From Actinomycetospora callitridis (GTDB taxonomy: Bacteria; Actinomycetota; Actinomycetes; Mycobacteriales; Pseudonocardiaceae), in assembly GCF_028737265.1 (NCBI RefSeq), contig NZ_JAQZAK010000002.1, positions 248,001-312,000 on the forward strand: 64,000 nt of DNA. Direction: 5' to 3'. The translations under genes were made by a program, and so were the position numbers. The stretch's first letter is position 1. Each line of letters starts with the position of its first letter. The notes beneath the pieces are model-generated. The model had not been told where the DNA came from, searched no databases, and saw only the letters and a list, made by a program, of their open reading frames with translations. Below, piece by piece: positions 8,832-19,899 of this stretch.

Positions 8832-8931
8832 GGCGGGCGGGTCCTTCCACGGGGTGGGCCGGCGATGCCGACGAGCATCGCGAGCGCCGCCCGTGCGGAC
8901 AGGTGCCGGAAGTCATGCCCGGGGTCACGAC

Positions 8932-9606
8932 CTAGAGCAGGTCGAGGGCCCGGGCGCGCAGCGCGGCCTGGGTGCGGTCGCGGGCACCGAGCTTGCCCAG
9001 CACGTTCGTGACGTGGTTCTTCACCGTGCCCTCGGCGAGGTGCAGCCGGCCGGCGATCTCGCGGTTGCTGCGCCCGTCGGCGAGCAGGCGCAGGACGTCG
9101 ACCTCCCGCTCCGAGAGCGGCACGACCAGCGGCTGGGCCCGGCGCGCCGACCCCGCCGGCTCGTCCGCGGGCAGGCGCGCAACACGGGCGACGACCTTCG
9201 CCGCGACCGACGGCTCCAGCACCGACCCGCCCGCGGCCGCGGTCAGCACCGCCTCGACGAGGCGCGCGGACGACACGTCCTTGAGCAGGTAGCCGACCGC
9301 GCCGGCCCGCAGCGCGGCGAAGACGTCCTCGTCGTCGTCGAAGGTGGTCAGCGCGATCACGCGCACGTCGGGCTGCTCGGCGCGCAGCCGGCGGGTCGCC
9401 GCGACGCCGTCGAGCACCGGCATCCGCAGGTCCATGAGCACCACCTCGGGGGCGAGCTCGGCGGCGCGGCGGACGGCCTCCTCGCCGTCGCCCGCCTCCC
9501 CCACCACGACCACGTCGTCGCGCACGCCCAGCAGCGTGGCCAGCGCCTCGCGGAACAGCGCCTGGTCGTCGACCAGCAGGAGCCGCACCGGCGCCCGCGC
9601 GGTCAC
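8932..9606 (-). CDS. NarL/FixJ-type response regulator
   Basis: Two-component response regulator of 224 aa. The receiver domain shows Asp13-Asp14 (LLVDDQ), the phosphorylated Asp59 in VLMDLRMP, Thr in ALTTFDDD and Lys in YLLKDVS. After a linker, the LuxR-type helix-turn-helix reads LSEREVDVLRLLADGRSNREIAGRL. I choose the GTG at 9606, which overlaps the kinase stop codon in a GTGA junction, so the pair is translationally coupled. The signal and targets are unknown; the Met-rich membrane gene immediately downstream is the nearest candidate. Confidence 0.93.
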   Translation of the reverse strand: MTARAPVRLLLVDDQALFREALATLLGVRDDVVVVGEAGDGEEAVRRAAELAPEVVLMDLRMPVLDGVAATRRLRAEQPDVRVIALTTFDDDEDVFAALRAGAVGYLLKDVSSARLVEAVLTAAAGGSVLEPSVAAKVVARVARLPADEPAGSARRAQPLVVPLSEREVDVLRLLADGRSNREIAGRLHLAEGTVKNHVTNVLGKLGARDRTQAALRARALDLL

Positions 9607-10673
9607 GCCGGCACCTCCAGGACCAGCGCGCACCCGCCGGCCGGGGCGCGCCCCAGCTCGAGGCGCCCGCCGAGGTCCTCGGCCCGTTCGCGCAGGCCGA
9701 GCAGGCCGACACCCCCGCCCTCCCCGTGCTCGCCGACCCCGCGGCCGTCGTCACGGACCTCCACGCGCACGGCCGCCGCGGCGTAGTCGAGCACCACCTC
9801 GGCGCGGCTCGCGCCGGCGTGCTTGCGCACGTTGGTCAGCCCCTCCTGCGCCGCCCGGAACAGGGCCTCGCGGGCGGGGTCGGCGATCGCCCGCTCGTCC
9901 CCGACGACGCGCACCGACGTCGGGAGCCCGGCCGCGGAGCTCTCCGCGGCGAGGTCGTGGAGCGCGGTGCCCAGGGGCGGGACGACGCGGGGCTCGCGCA
10001 GGGCGCCGACGGAGCGCCGGACCTCGCCGAGCGCCTCCTGCGACTGGTGCTGGGCCTTGGCGAGCACCTCGTCCGGGTCACCGGAGTTCGCCAGCAACGC
10101 CCGCGCCGCCTGGAGCTGCATCTGGATGACCGTGAGCGAGTGCCCGAGCCCGTCGTGGATGTCGCGGGCCACCCGGTTGCGCTCCTGTGCGGCGGCGAGG
10201 TGCTCGACCTGCTCCTGCGCGGCCGCGAGCTCGCGGCGCATCTGCTGCTCGCGGCGCAGCAGCTCGGTGACCACGGCCGCGAACACCACGGCGACCAGCG
10301 TGCCGAGCCCCTCGCGCAGGCCGTCGACCAGCGGCATGCCGGCGTGCACCATCGGCACCATCGCGATCACGACGATCGTGGCCGGCAGCGGGAGCAGCAG
10401 GACGCACTGGCTGACGAGCACGATCAGGAAGAGCGTGCCGCCCACCCCGGGGGCGAGCGCGAACACCACCGACGCGAGCACCAGCCCGACGAGCACGTAC
10501 GCCGCCGACCACCAGCGCCGCCCGCGGGCGAGCACCCACCGGAAGCCGACCGTGGCCAGCAGCGCGAACGCCGCGCCGAGCGGTAGGACGGCCACCGGGT
10601 CGCCGCCGCCGACCACCCCGAGCACCAGGGTGAGCAGCGCTCCCCCGGTGAGCAGGGTCAGGGCCAGGAGCAC
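9603..10673 (-). CDS. Sensor histidine kinase (HisKA_3/NarX-type)
   Basis: Membrane sensor kinase of 356 aa. The N-terminal 135 residues hold about five hydrophobic segments and no large extracellular loop, suggesting sensing within the membrane or of a membrane state. A coiled coil leads into the phospho-acceptor motif VARDIHDGLGHSL with His173. The ATPase domain shows the N-box (EGLTNVRKHAG) and DDGRG. The GTG at 10673 is the usable start. It forms an operon with the response regulator through a 4-base GTGA overlap. Confidence 0.92.
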   Translation of the reverse strand: MLLALTLLTGGALLTLVLGVVGGGDPVAVLPLGAAFALLATVGFRWVLARGRRWWSAAYVLVGLVLASVVFALAPGVGGTLFLIVLVSQCVLLLPLPATIVVIAMVPMVHAGMPLVDGLREGLGTLVAVVFAAVVTELLRREQQMRRELAAAQEQVEHLAAAQERNRVARDIHDGLGHSLTVIQMQLQAARALLANSGDPDEVLAKAQHQSQEALGEVRRSVGALREPRVVPPLGTALHDLAAESSAAGLPTSVRVVGDERAIADPAREALFRAAQEGLTNVRKHAGASRAEVVLDYAAAAVRVEVRDDGRGVGEHGEGGGVGLLGLRERAEDLGGRLELGRAPAGGCALVLEVPA

Positions 10674-10715
10674 GGGGACACTGTGCGGTGCCCGCGCCCC
10701 GAGGACAACGGGCTG

Positions 10716-11708
10716 CTAGCGCACCGCCTGCGGCTTCATGTCGCGTTTGAGCTCACGGGGCAGCGAGAAGGTCAGCTTCTCGTTGGCCGTGGTGATCTCC
10801 TCGACGTCGGCCCAGCCGCGCTCGGCGAGCCAGTGCAGGACGTCGCCGACGAGGATCTCGGGCACCGAGGCCCCGCTGGTGACGCCGACGGTGGTGACAC
10901 CCTCGAGCCAGGCCTCGTCGATCTCACCGCAGTGGTCGACGAGGTGGGAGTCCTTCGCCCCGGCCTGCAGCGCGACCTCGACGAGGCGCACCGAGTTCGA
11001 GGAGTTCCGGGAGCCGACGACGAGCACGAGGTCGCACTCCGGCGCCATCTGCTTCACCGCGACCTGGCGGTTCTGGGTGGCGTAGCAGATGTCGTCCGAC
11101 GGCGGATCGGAGATCGCCGGGAACCGCTCGCGCAGCGCAGCGACCGTCTGCATCGTCTCGTCGACCGACAGCGTCGTCTGCGAGAGCCAGATGACCTTCT
11201 CGGGGTCGCGGACGGTGACGTCGGCCACCGCGGCCGGGCCGTCGACGAGCTGCACGTGGTCGGGCGCCTCGCCGGCGGTGCCCTCGACCTCCTCGTGGCC
11301 CTCGTGGCCGATGAGCAGGATGTCGTAGTCGTCGCGCGCGAAGCGCTTCGCCTCCTGGTGCACCTTCGTGACCAGGGGGCAGGTGGCGTCGACGGTGCGC
11401 AGCTCGCGGGCCGCGGCCTGGGCGTGCACCGCCGGGGACACCCCGTGGGCCGAGAACACGACGGTGGCGCCCTCGGGCACCTGGTCGGTCTCGTCGACGA
11501 ACACCGCGCCGCGGTCGGCGAGGGTGTTGACCACGTGGCGGTTGTGCACGATCTCCTTGCGCACGTACACCGGGGCGCCGTAGGTCTCGAGCGCCTTCTC
11601 CACGGCCACGACGGCCCGGTCGACGCCGGCGCAGTAGCCGCGGGGCTTCGCGAGCAGCACGCGCAGCGCGCCGTCGCCGGTGTGCTCGCTCTGGTGCTCA
11701 GTGGACAT
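10716..11708 (-). CDS. ispH: 4-hydroxy-3-methylbut-2-enyl diphosphate reductase
   Basis: Last enzyme of the MEP isoprenoid pathway. It uses a [4Fe-4S] cluster to turn HMBPP into IPP and DMAPP. The three cluster cysteines are visible: Cys26 ([11 protein letters not shown]), the one in [11 protein letters not shown] and the one in [11 protein letters not shown]. The substrate-binding HGVS, the catalytic Glu in HEGHEE and SRNSSNS are also present. Length is 330 aa and the start is ATG at 11708. It diverges from the lipid-droplet gene, as Rv1110 does from Rv1109c. The product feeds the cis-prenyltransferase encoded at 28589. Confidence 0.97.
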   Translation of the reverse strand: MSTEHQSEHTGDGALRVLLAKPRGYCAGVDRAVVAVEKALETYGAPVYVRKEIVHNRHVVNTLADRGAVFVDETDQVPEGATVVFSAHGVSPAVHAQAAARELRTVDATCPLVTKVHQEAKRFARDDYDILLIGHEGHEEVEGTAGEAPDHVQLVDGPAAVADVTVRDPEKVIWLSQTTLSVDETMQTVAALRERFPAISDPPSDDICYATQNRQVAVKQMAPECDLVLVVGSRNSSNSVRLVEVALQAGAKDSHLVDHCGEIDEAWLEGVTTVGVTSGASVPEILVGDVLHWLAERGWADVEEITTANEKLTFSLPRELKRDMKPQAVR

Positions 11709-11816
11709 ACCTCCAGCCTACGGGCGACGCACGTCACCGTCCGTGCGCGAGCGCCGATGACCGACCCACCGTGGCCGTTCGCACATCATCGGCCCAGCCC
11801 TGGCACCCTGTCCGGT

Positions 11817-12380
11817 ATGAGTTCGCTCCCGTTCCCGGTGCGGGTCGCCGCCGGCCTCGTCGTCGCCGCCGTGGAGGAGACCCGGGACCTCCCGCGCACC
11901 ATCGCCGGTCTGCCGATCACCGCGGTCAGCCGCGTGCTGCAGCTGGGGATGCGCGCCCAGCAGGTGGTCACGGAGCTGGCCATCAAGGGCGACACCGCGC
12001 TCGACGGGATGCGCCCGGTGGAGGAGGCCCCGTCGTGGGCCCGCTTCGACGACGACCTGCCCGAGCCGCCGTCCCGCTTCGAGTCCTACGACGTCGACGA
12101 CACCTCGATCGAGTTCACCGATCTGGCGGACGCCCCGCGTGTGAACGGTCACTCCCGGGCGCTCGAGGTCGTGGGCGGCACCGAGGTGGAGACCGCCACC
12201 ACGCCCGACGCCCTCCCCGGGTACGAGTCGATGACCATCGCCCAGCTGCGCGGGAAGCTCCGCACGCTGAGCGTCGAGGAGGTCACCGAGCTGCTGGAGT
12301 GGGAGACCGCGCACGGCAACCGGCCGCCGTTCGTCACCATGCTCAGCAACCGGATCGCCACGCTCGACGCCCAGTCCTGA
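11817..12380 (+). CDS. Lipid droplet-associated protein
   Basis: Protein of 187 aa like Rv1109c. The N-terminal half is amphipathic and hydrophobic ([19 protein letters not shown]...[18 protein letters not shown]), fit to coat lipid storage droplets. The C-terminal part (residues about 135-187) is a compact acidic domain, [28 protein letters not shown]...[11 protein letters not shown], shared by the family. The ATG at 11817 matches conserved N-terminal sequence; longer in-frame extensions run antisense to ispH. xseA begins 7 bases downstream, so they are probably co-transcribed. Confidence 0.85.
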   Translation: MSSLPFPVRVAAGLVVAAVEETRDLPRTIAGLPITAVSRVLQLGMRAQQVVTELAIKGDTALDGMRPVEEAPSWARFDDDLPEPPSRFESYDVDDTSIEFTDLADAPRVNGHSRALEVVGGTEVETATTPDALPGYESMTIAQLRGKLRTLSVEEVTELLEWETAHGNRPPFVTMLSNRIATLDAQS

Positions 12381-12387
12381 CCCCGGC

Positions 12388-13620
12388 GTGACCACCCCGC
12401 CGGCGACCAGCGCGGAGGAGCCGTGGCCGGTCCGGACGGTCGCGCGCAAGATCGCCGCGTGGATCGAGCGGCTCGGCGCGGTGTGGGTGGAGGGCCAGCT
12501 CACGCAGGTCACCGCCCGGCCCGGGTCGGGCACGGCGTTCCTCGTGCTGCGTGACCCGGCCGCGGACGTCTCGATCAACCTGACGGCGCCGACGACCATG
12601 GTGCGCGGCACGGTCCCCCCGCTGGCCGAGGGCGCGCGCGTCGTCGTCCACGGCCGGCCGTCGTACTTCTTCGGGCGGGGGACGCTCTCGCTGCGCGTCG
12701 ACGAGATCCGTCCCGTCGGCGTCGGCGAGCTGCTGGCGCGCATCGAACGGCTGCGGGCGCTCCTGGCGGCCGAGGGGCTCTTCGACCCGGCGCGCAAGCG
12801 ACGTCCTCCGCGGCTCCCGCGCTGCGTGGGCCTGGTGACGTCGCGCGCGAGCGCCGCCGAGCACGACGTGCTCACCGTCGCGTCGGCGCGCTGGCCCGCC
12901 GTGCGCTTCCGCACCGTCAACACCCCGACGCAGGGTCCCCAGGCCGTGCCGGAGATCCTCGACGCCCTGACCGCCCTGGACCGCGACCCGGACGTCGACG
13001 TGATCGTGCTGGCCCGCGGCGGCGGCAGCGTCGAGGACCTGCTGCCGTTCTCCGACGAGGCCCTGTGCCGGGGCGTCGCGGCGTGCCGGACGCCCGTGGT
13101 CTCGGCGATCGGCCACGAGCCCGACACCCCGCTGGTCGACCACGTCGCCGACGTCCGCGCGGCCACCCCCACCGACGCCGCGAAGCGGATCGTCCCCGAC
13201 CTCGCCGAGGAGACCGCGCACCTCGCGCAGCTGCGCCGCCGGATGCACCGCGCCCTGCACGCCTGGGTGGAACGGGAGGACGCGGCGCTCGCCGCGCTGC
13301 GCCGCCGTCCCGTCCTCGCCGACCCCATCGGGCCCATCGCCGCGCGGGAGGACGCCGTCGTGACGCTGCGCGGGCGGGCCCGCCAGGTGGTCGACGCCGG
13401 GATCACGGCCCGGTCGGCCGACCTGCGGCACCTCACGGCGTCCCTCACCGCCCTGGGCCCCGCCGCGACCCTGGCGCGGGGCTACGCGATCGTCCAGCAC
13501 GGGCCGGCCGTCGACGCCCCGGTCCTGCGGTCGGCGGACACGCCCTCGGCGGGCGACACCCTGCGCGTGCGCCTCGCCGACGGCGCCCTGCACGCGGTCG
13601 TGCGCCCCGACCCCGGCTGA
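12388..13620 (+). CDS. xseA: Exodeoxyribonuclease VII large subunit
   Basis: Catalytic subunit of the single-strand-specific exonuclease VII, 410 aa. An N-terminal OB-fold ([10 protein letters not shown]...TAFLVLRDP) is followed by the nuclease core: [39 protein letters not shown] (the Asp/Gly-rich motif typical of XseA) and [13 protein letters not shown] [20 protein letters not shown]. The C-terminal helices bind XseB. The start is GTG at 12388. xseB follows about 100 bases later, and the two are functionally obligatory partners. Confidence 0.96.
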   Translation: MTTPPATSAEEPWPVRTVARKIAAWIERLGAVWVEGQLTQVTARPGSGTAFLVLRDPAADVSINLTAPTTMVRGTVPPLAEGARVVVHGRPSYFFGRGTLSLRVDEIRPVGVGELLARIERLRALLAAEGLFDPARKRRPPRLPRCVGLVTSRASAAEHDVLTVASARWPAVRFRTVNTPTQGPQAVPEILDALTALDRDPDVDVIVLARGGGSVEDLLPFSDEALCRGVAACRTPVVSAIGHEPDTPLVDHVADVRAATPTDAAKRIVPDLAEETAHLAQLRRRMHRALHAWVEREDAALAALRRRPVLADPIGPIAAREDAVVTLRGRARQVVDAGITARSADLRHLTASLTALGPAATLARGYAIVQHGPAVDAPVLRSADTPSAGDTLRVRLADGALHAVVRPDPG

Positions 13621-13722
13621 CCTCCGGCGGAGCGAGTGCGTGGCCCTGTCGGCGTGCTCCCCCGACTTCGGACACTGGATGACAGCGACGCCACGCCGCT
13701 GACACGACGAGGAGGAACGCGC

Positions 13723-13944
13723 ATGACCGAGACGGACGAGCCGGGGTACGAGCAGGCGCGGGACGAGCTCGCGCAGGTCGTGGCGCGCCTGGAGGCGGGC
13801 GGGCTGAGCCTGGAGGACTCGCTCGCTCTGTGGGAGCGGGGCGAGGCGCTGGCGCGGCTGTGCGAGCGCCACCTCGCCGGGGCCCGCGAGCGCGTCGAGA
13901 CGGTGCTGTCGGAGGCGGCGGGCGAGGACGGGTCGAGCAGCTGA
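13723..13944 (+). CDS. xseB: Exodeoxyribonuclease VII small subunit
   Basis: Small helical subunit of 73 aa. The family signature is visible: [26 protein letters not shown], then [15 protein letters not shown]. It wraps the XseA helical arm and is needed for activity. The ATG at 13723 is preceded by GGAGGA at a good distance. The 102-bp gap after xseA contains no clear terminator, so one transcript is likely. Confidence 0.95.
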   Translation: MTETDEPGYEQARDELAQVVARLEAGGLSLEDSLALWERGEALARLCERHLAGARERVETVLSEAAGEDGSSS

Positions 13945-14002
13945 GCGACACCCGGGCGAAGAGGCACCGTCGGCGCCCCGTGATGGCGCAGACTCGACGT
14001 CC

Positions 14003-15019
14003 ATGAGCAGCCCGTACTCGCCCGGAGGGGCCGACTTCGACCGGGCGGTCGCCGGGGCCCACGCCGACTACCACCGCGAGATCCAGCAGCACGACGAGCC
14101 CGACGGCCTCGTGGACGACGTGGTCACGTACCAGATGCTCGCGCCGCACCTCATGCGCTCGCTGCTGTTCCTCGTCGCCCCGACGGTGCTGCTGCTGATC
14201 AAGGTGATCATCGACTACCTCGCGTCGGTGTCGTCGCCCGACGACGTCACCGACGCCGTGTCGGCGCTGCTCGGGGTGGTCGTGGTCGTGCTCTACCTCG
14301 CCGGCGTCGCGTCGTTCTTCGCGCCGGCGAAGGAGCCGATCGCCGAGCACGCCCGTCTGCTGGAGAACCGCGGCGACGCCGCCGCGGGCGCCTACGAGCA
14401 CGTGCGCCTCGCCGCGGTCGCGCGCCGCAGCCCCGCCGAGGTCCGCCCGTCCACGGTGGCGGGCGTGCCCGTGCTGCTGTTCGAGCAGTACAGCGAGCGG
14501 GCGATGCTGCTCGTCCAGCCCTACGGCCGCGACCTCTACGTCGGCTGGACGATGTGGCGCTCGCGGTCCACCGCGACCCTGCTGCTGCACTTCCTGCGCG
14601 ACACCTTCGGCCGCTTCGCCCCGGCGCCGCGGTTCTCCGCCGAGCTGCGCGCCGCCGCGACCCGCGCCCTGCGCGAGAGCGTGCACTCGCTGTCCCGCGA
14701 GGGTGTGGCCGCCGCACTGCAGGCGGGTGGGCCGGAGTCGGAGACGCCGTACGAGCCGCCCCGTCACGAACCCCGTCACGAGCCGCCCCCCGAGACGTAC
14801 ACGCCGCAGGCCCGCCCCGAGCCCTCCCGACCGCACGAGGAGCGCTGGCCGGAGTCCGAGGACCCGCACCCCCTGGGCGTGCTCCCCACCGCCCCGCCCG
14901 CCGGACCCCACGTCGACACCCGGAGCGCCTGGACCGGCGAGGGCCACGACGGGGAGCGCGTCGGCGTCCCCCGCGAGCCCGACGAGGACTGGGGTCCGCC
15001 GCCGCGCGACCGGTGGTGA
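14003..15019 (+). CDS. Hypothetical two-helix membrane protein, proline-rich tail
   Basis: Protein of 338 aa that I do not recognise beyond being actinobacterial. Two hydrophobic segments (about residues 52-72 and 90-112) are followed by a soluble domain to about residue 240 that contains [18 protein letters not shown] text ([18 protein letters not shown]). The tail from about residue 245 is Pro/Glu/His-rich with [13 protein letters not shown] and looks disordered. Start ATG at 14003. It lies between xseB and glpX on the same strand. A role at the membrane linking to a partner through the tail is only a guess. Confidence 0.6.
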   Translation: MSSPYSPGGADFDRAVAGAHADYHREIQQHDEPDGLVDDVVTYQMLAPHLMRSLLFLVAPTVLLLIKVIIDYLASVSSPDDVTDAVSALLGVVVVVLYLAGVASFFAPAKEPIAEHARLLENRGDAAAGAYEHVRLAAVARRSPAEVRPSTVAGVPVLLFEQYSERAMLLVQPYGRDLYVGWTMWRSRSTATLLLHFLRDTFGRFAPAPRFSAELRAAATRALRESVHSLSREGVAAALQAGGPESETPYEPPRHEPRHEPPPETYTPQARPEPSRPHEERWPESEDPHPLGVLPTAPPAGPHVDTRSAWTGEGHDGERVGVPREPDEDWGPPPRDRW

Positions 15020-15119
15020 ACCACGAACGGGCGACCGGAGCGGCGGACTCTGCGAGGATGGCGACCGGCGATGCGCCCGCCCGCCCCGCATCACGTCCGC
15101 CCCTGGAGGTGCACACCCG

Positions 15120-16187
15120 GTGAGCTCGCAGGAACACGATCACCTCCGGACCCACGAGCGTCCCGACCGCAACCTCGCGCTCGAGCTCGTCCGGGTCACC
15201 GAGGCCGCCGCCATGGCCGCCGGCCGCTACGTCGGCCGCGGCGACAAGAACGGCGGGGACGGCGCGGCCGTCGACGCGATGCGCAAGCTCATCGGATCGG
15301 TGTCGATGCGCGGCACCGTCGTCATCGGGGAGGGCGAGAAGGACGAGGCCCCGATGCTCTTCAACGGGGAGCAGGTGGGCAACGGCGACGGCCCCGAGTG
15401 CGACGTCGCGGTCGACCCGGTCGACGGCACCACGCTCATGGCCAAGGGCATGCCCAACGCCCTCGCGGTGCTCGCCGTGGCCGAGCGCGGGGCGATGTTC
15501 GACCCGTCCGCCGTGTTCTACATGGAGAAGCTCGCCGTCGGGCCCGAGTCCGCCGACGTCGTCGACATCGAGCGCCCCGTGGCGGAGAACCTGCGCGCCG
15601 TGGCCCGCGCGAAGAGCATCAACGTCTCCGACGTGACGGTCGTGGTGCTCGACCGGCCGCGGCACGAGCAGCTCGTCCAGGACATCCGCGACGCCGGGGC
15701 GCGGATCCGCTTCATCTCCGACGGCGACGTCGCCGGCGCGATCGCCGCGGCCCGCCCCGAGAGCGGCGTCGACATGCTCCTGGGCATCGGCGGCACCCCC
15801 GAGGGGATCATCACGGCCTGCGCGATCGCCTGCATCGGCGGCTCGCTGCAGGCCAAGCTGTGGCCGAAGGACCCCGGGGAGCGCGAGAAGGCCCTCGCGG
15901 CCGGCCACGACCTCGACCGCGTCCTGCACACCGGCGACCTCGTGCGCGGCGAGGACATCTTCTTCTGCGCCACCGGCGTCACCAACGGGGACCTGCTGCG
16001 CGGCGTGCACTACCGCGCAGGCGGGGCGTCCACCCAGTCGCTGGTCATGCGCTCGAAATCCGGCACCGTGCGGATGATCGACGCGTGGCACCGCCTCCAC
16101 AAGCTGCGCGAGTACTCCGCGATCGATCTGGGCACGGACGATGCACCCGATGTGTCGATCTGGGGCCCCGAGGACTCGACCTTGTAG
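15120..16187 (+). CDS. glpX: Class II fructose-1,6-bisphosphatase
   Basis: Gluconeogenic phosphatase removing the 1-phosphate of fructose 1,6-bisphosphate; 355 aa. Metal and catalytic motifs are present: [27 protein letters not shown] (Asp-Pro-x-Asp-Gly-Thr-Thr) and [16 protein letters not shown] use the GTG at 15120, preceded by CTGGAGGT. Actinomycetes usually lack class I FBPase, so this is probably the only gluconeogenic FBPase. It lies in the same block as fumC, as in mycobacteria (Rv1099c-Rv1098c), with an L,D-transpeptidase inserted between them here. Confidence 0.96.
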   Translation: MSSQEHDHLRTHERPDRNLALELVRVTEAAAMAAGRYVGRGDKNGGDGAAVDAMRKLIGSVSMRGTVVIGEGEKDEAPMLFNGEQVGNGDGPECDVAVDPVDGTTLMAKGMPNALAVLAVAERGAMFDPSAVFYMEKLAVGPESADVVDIERPVAENLRAVARAKSINVSDVTVVVLDRPRHEQLVQDIRDAGARIRFISDGDVAGAIAAARPESGVDMLLGIGGTPEGIITACAIACIGGSLQAKLWPKDPGEREKALAAGHDLDRVLHTGDLVRGEDIFFCATGVTNGDLLRGVHYRAGGASTQSLVMRSKSGTVRMIDAWHRLHKLREYSAIDLGTDDAPDVSIWGPEDSTL

Positions 16188-16258
16188 CTCGACACGGGGA
16201 TGATCGTCGTCCGATCCGGGGAATCCGGGGAGGAGTCGAGCCGGTCCCGGAGGTCCCC

Positions 16259-16837
16259 GTGCCATTCCTCACCCGACCGCGCCGACGTTCGGCAGTCACC
16301 CCCGTGGCCCTGCTGGTCGCGCTGGTCGCCACGTTGTCGGCCCTCCTGGCCGGGACGGCCACCGCCGGCCCAGGATCTGTGAGCCCCGCACCGGCCAACC
16401 CGGTCCCCGCGCCGATCTCCCGGCCGGTGGCGGACGCCCCGGCCACCGGGCTGCCGACGGTCCCGGCGATCCCCGCCCTCACGCGCGGCACGCCCTGCAA
16501 GGCGTCGGCCGTCGCGTGCGTCGATCTCTCCTCGCAGCAGGCCTGGCTCACCGACGGCGAGGGCAACGTGACCTACGGCCCGGTGGGCGCGCTCGGCGGG
16601 ACGCGGAAGGACCCGACGCCGACCGGCACGTTCTCGGTCGACTACAAGGACGCCGACCACGTCAGCAACCTCTACGACGCCGACATGCCGTACTCGGTGT
16701 TCTTCGCGCCGGCGATCGCGTTCCACACGGGCAGCCTCTCGGAGCGCTCGCACGGCTGCATCCACCTCGGGCGGACCGCCTCGAAGCGCTTCTTCGCGAA
16801 CCTCTCGCCGGGCGACACCGTGCAGGTGGTCTCCTGA
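16259..16837 (+). CDS. Secreted L,D-transpeptidase (YkuD family)
   Basis: Exported cell-wall enzyme of 192 aa. It carries a basic N-terminus and hydrophobic signal segment (residues 12-36, ending TATAGPG), a Pro-rich linker and the YkuD domain. The catalytic region reads [18 protein letters not shown], with the essential His and Cys of the SHGC motif. Such enzymes make 3-3 peptidoglycan cross-links or anchor proteins to the wall. It is shorter than LdtMt2 because it lacks the Ig-like domains. The GTG at 16259 follows GGAGG. Confidence 0.9.
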   Translation: MPFLTRPRRRSAVTPVALLVALVATLSALLAGTATAGPGSVSPAPANPVPAPISRPVADAPATGLPTVPAIPALTRGTPCKASAVACVDLSSQQAWLTDGEGNVTYGPVGALGGTRKDPTPTGTFSVDYKDADHVSNLYDADMPYSVFFAPAIAFHTGSLSERSHGCIHLGRTASKRFFANLSPGDTVQVVS

Positions 16838-16859
16838 CTCCGGTGAAAGACTGCACCCC

Positions 16860-18284
16860 ATGACGGAGGAGCAGGAGTACCGGATCGAGCACGACACCAT
16901 GGGCGAGGTCCGGGTGCCGGCCGCGGCGTTGTGGGCCGCGCAGACCCAGCGGGCCGTGGAGAACTTCCCGATCTCCGGACGCCCCATCGAGCCCGCGCAG
17001 ATCCGGGCGCTCGGCCTGGTCAAGGGTGCGTGCGCGCGCGTCAACAAGGACCTCGGCGTGCTCGACGCCGACCTCGCCGACGCCGTGGCCGACGCCGCGG
17101 ACGAGGTCGCGTCCGGGGCGCACGACGACCAGTTCCCGATCGACGTGTTCCAGACCGGCTCGGGCACCAGCTCGAACATGAACGCCAACGAGGTCATCGC
17201 GACGCTGGCCTCGCGCGCTCTGTCCGAGAAGGGGGGCGGCCACAAGGTGCACCCCAACGACCACGTCAACGCCTCGCAGAGCTCCAACGACGTCTTCCCG
17301 ACGACGATCCACCTCGCGGCCGCCGAGGCAATCGTCCGCGACACGGTGCCCGCGCTGGACCACCTCGGCGCGGTGCTCAACCGCAGGGCGCAGGACTGGA
17401 AGCACGTCGTCAAGGCGGGCCGCACCCACCTCATGGACGCCGTGCCGATCACCCTCGGCCAGGAGGCCGGCGGCTGGGCGAGCCAGTGCAGCCACGGCAC
17501 CGAGCGCCTGCGCGCGACGCTGCCCCGCCTCGCCGAGCTGCCGATCGGCGGCACCGCGGTGGGCACCGGCATCAACACCCCGGTGGGCTTCGGCGGCAAG
17601 GTCGTCGAGCAGCTCCGTCAGGCCACCGGCATCCCCGAGCTCTCCGAGGCCCGCGACCACATCGAGGCGCAGGGCGCCCGCGACGGGCTGGTGGAGGCGT
17701 CCGGCGCGCTGCGCACGGTCGCGGTGAGCATCTACAAGATCGCCAACGACGTGCGCTGGATGTCGTCGGGTCCGTCGACGGGCCTCGCCGAGATCCGCAT
17801 CCCGGATCTCCAGCCCGGCTCGTCGATCATGCCCGGCAAGGTCAACCCGGTGATCTGCGAGGCGACGATGATGGTCGCCGCCCAGGTCATGGGCAACGAC
17901 GCGACCATCGCCTTCTCCGGCTCGCAGGGCAACCTCGAGCTGAACGTCATGATGCCGGTGATGGCGCGCAACGTGCTCGAGTCGGCCCGCCTGCTGGCCA
18001 ACGCCGCGCGCCTGCTGGCCGACCGCGTGCTCGAGGGCACGGAGGCCGACGAGGAGGCCTGCCGCCGCTACGCCGAGTCGTCGTCGGCGATCGTCACGCC
18101 GCTCAACCGCCTCCTCGGCTACGAGGAGGCCGCGAAGATCGCGAAGACGGCGATGAAGCAGCGCAAGACCATCCGCGAGGTCATCGACGAGGAGGGCTAC
18201 GTCTCCGACGGCAAGCTCACCCAGGAGCAGCTCGACGAGGCCCTGGACGTCCTGGCGATGACCCGGGTGGACCAGGCGCCGTGA
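16860..18284 (+). CDS. fumC: Fumarate hydratase, class II
   Basis: TCA-cycle enzyme interconverting fumarate and malate; 474 aa homotetramer subunit. The superfamily signature [11 protein letters not shown] is at about residue 318. Other active-site stretches are [28 protein letters not shown] and [18 protein letters not shown] (catalytic His). Start ATG at 16860. Its TGA overlaps the GTG of the downstream DNA ligase gene (GTGA), so ligase translation is probably coupled to fumarase expression. Confidence 0.97.
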   Translation: MTEEQEYRIEHDTMGEVRVPAAALWAAQTQRAVENFPISGRPIEPAQIRALGLVKGACARVNKDLGVLDADLADAVADAADEVASGAHDDQFPIDVFQTGSGTSSNMNANEVIATLASRALSEKGGGHKVHPNDHVNASQSSNDVFPTTIHLAAAEAIVRDTVPALDHLGAVLNRRAQDWKHVVKAGRTHLMDAVPITLGQEAGGWASQCSHGTERLRATLPRLAELPIGGTAVGTGINTPVGFGGKVVEQLRQATGIPELSEARDHIEAQGARDGLVEASGALRTVAVSIYKIANDVRWMSSGPSTGLAEIRIPDLQPGSSIMPGKVNPVICEATMMVAAQVMGNDATIAFSGSQGNLELNVMMPVMARNVLESARLLANAARLLADRVLEGTEADEEACRRYAESSSAIVTPLNRLLGYEEAAKIAKTAMKQRKTIREVIDEEGYVSDGKLTQEQLDEALDVLAMTRVDQAP

Positions 18285-19834
18285 CACTGCTGGGCGAGGT
18301 CGTCGCCGCCTCCGCGGAGGTGGCGGCGACCCGCTCGCGCAAGGCCAAGACCGCGACGCTCGCGACGCTGCTGGCGGGCCTGCAGCCCGACGAGGTCCGG
18401 CCCGCGACGGCCTGGCTCGCGGGCGAGATGCTGCAGGGCCGCACGGGCATCGGCTGGCGCACGCTGCAGTCGGTGTCGCCGACCCCGGCGTCCGAATCCA
18501 CCCTCACCGTCGGCGACGTCGACGCCGCCCTCGACCGGCTGGCCGCGATGGCCGGCTCGGGCACCGGGGTCGGCGCGCGGCGCGCCGCCGAGCTGGGCGG
18601 GCTGCTCGACGCGGCGACGCCGGACGAGGGCCGCTTCCTCGTGCGCCTGCTCGGCGGGGAGCTCCGTCAGGGCGCGCTCGAAGGGATCATGATCGAGGCG
18701 GTGGCGGCCGCCGCGACCCTGGCGAGCGAAGCGACGGGCAGTCGGGTGGAGGTGCCCGCCGACGCCGTACGGCGCGCCTTCATGCTGTCGGGCCGCCTCC
18801 CGACCACGGCTCACGTGGCGCTGACCACCGACGACCCGGTCACCGAGCTCAGCGCCATCGGCCTCGAGGTCATGCGCCCGCTGCGGCCCATGCTCGCCTC
18901 GCCGGGCGACTCCCTGGAGGCGGCGCTGGCCGAGCTCGGCGCGCCCGACGGCGACCCGGGCGTCGTCGTCGAGCACAAGCTCGACGGCGCGCGGATCCAG
19001 GTGCACCGACGCGGCGACGAGGTGCGGGTGTGGTCGCGGACGTTGCGCGAGATCACCGACGGCGTCCCGGAGATCGTCGCGCTGACCCGGAAGCTGCCCG
19101 TCGAGACCGTCGTGCTCGACGGCGAGACCCTCGCCGTGGCCGAGGACGGCCGGCCGCGACCGTTCCAGGAGTCGATGAAGGGGCTCGGCTCGGGCGCCAT
19201 GCAGCCCTGGTTCTTCGACTGCCTGCACCGCGACGGCGTCGACCTGGTCGACGAGCCGCTGTCGACGCGGCGGGAGGTGCTCGCGGAGGTCGTCGGCGAC
19301 CGGCTGATCCCCGGCGTCGTCCGCCCGACCGTCGCGCAGGCGGAGCAGGCCGTCGCCGACGCCCTCGCCGCCGGGCAGGAGGGGTCGATGGTCAAGGCCC
19401 TCGACTCGACCTACTCGGCGGGCCGGCGCGGGCGGTCGTGGCAGAAGGTCAAGCCGTCGCACACCCTCGACCTCGTCGTCCTCGGCGTCGAGTGGGGCTC
19501 GGGGCGCCGTCGCGGGTGGCTCTCGAACATCCACCTCGGCGCCCGGGGTGCGGACGGCGAGTTCGTCATGATCGGCAAGACCTTCAAGGGCATGACCGAC
19601 GACATCCTGCGCTGGCAGACCGAGACGTTCCCGCGGTACGAGACCCACCGCGACGACTGGACGCTCTACCTGCGGCCCGAGATCGTCGTGGAGATCGAGC
19701 TCGACGGGGTGCAGACGTCCACGCGCTACCCCGGCGGCGTGGCGCTGCGCTTCGCCCGCGTCGTCCGCTACCGCGACGACAAGACCGCCGCCGAGGCGGA
19801 CACGCTCGAGACGGTGCGCGCGCTGAAGCTCTGA
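18281..19834 (+). CDS. lig: ATP-dependent DNA ligase (LigB-type)
   Basis: Nick-sealing ligase of 517 aa, the size of mycobacterial LigB. The N-terminal DNA-binding domain covers about residues 1-200. The adenylated lysine is Lys233 in [13 protein letters not shown] (motif I). Motif III is FFDCL, motif [12 protein letters not shown], and motif V SWQKVKP, followed by the OB domain. The C-terminus [20 protein letters not shown] matches the family. It supplements the NAD-dependent replicative ligase. In M. tuberculosis ligB (Rv3062) is not next to fum, so this coupling is local. The GTG at 18281 overlaps the fumC stop. Confidence 0.94.
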   Translation: MTLLGEVVAASAEVAATRSRKAKTATLATLLAGLQPDEVRPATAWLAGEMLQGRTGIGWRTLQSVSPTPASESTLTVGDVDAALDRLAAMAGSGTGVGARRAAELGGLLDAATPDEGRFLVRLLGGELRQGALEGIMIEAVAAAATLASEATGSRVEVPADAVRRAFMLSGRLPTTAHVALTTDDPVTELSAIGLEVMRPLRPMLASPGDSLEAALAELGAPDGDPGVVVEHKLDGARIQVHRRGDEVRVWSRTLREITDGVPEIVALTRKLPVETVVLDGETLAVAEDGRPRPFQESMKGLGSGAMQPWFFDCLHRDGVDLVDEPLSTRREVLAEVVGDRLIPGVVRPTVAQAEQAVADALAAGQEGSMVKALDSTYSAGRRGRSWQKVKPSHTLDLVVLGVEWGSGRRRGWLSNIHLGARGADGEFVMIGKTFKGMTDDILRWQTETFPRYETHRDDWTLYLRPEIVVEIELDGVQTSTRYPGGVALRFARVVRYRDDKTAAEADTLETVRALKL

Positions 19835-19840
19835 CCTCCG

Positions 19841-19887
19841 GCAACGAACGAGCGGTTCGCTGCTTCTACGCGCGCGAACTCCCCGTT
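19841..19887 (-). repeat. 47-bp dispersed structured repeat, copy B
   Basis: Reverse-strand copy, with the consensus start AACGGGGAGTTCGCGCGCGT reading from 19887 downward. Lacks the GTGATC prefix seen in copies A and C. It fills the 65-bp space between the ligase stop (19834) and the DUF3817 stop (19902), again between convergent 3' ends. Confidence 0.85.
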
Positions 19888-19899
19888 CGCGCCCGGAAC

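Noticed and set aside
8274..9011. Open frames reading VINGEF-RVEAAN through copies A and C of the 47-bp repeat
   Set aside because: Copies A and C share this reading in part, but there is no common start, stop or RBS and copy B is inverted, so it is a by-product of the repeat.
10683..11816. N-terminal extension of the lipid-droplet gene frame
   Set aside because: It is antisense to ispH and lacks conservation; the family begins at the ATG at 11817.
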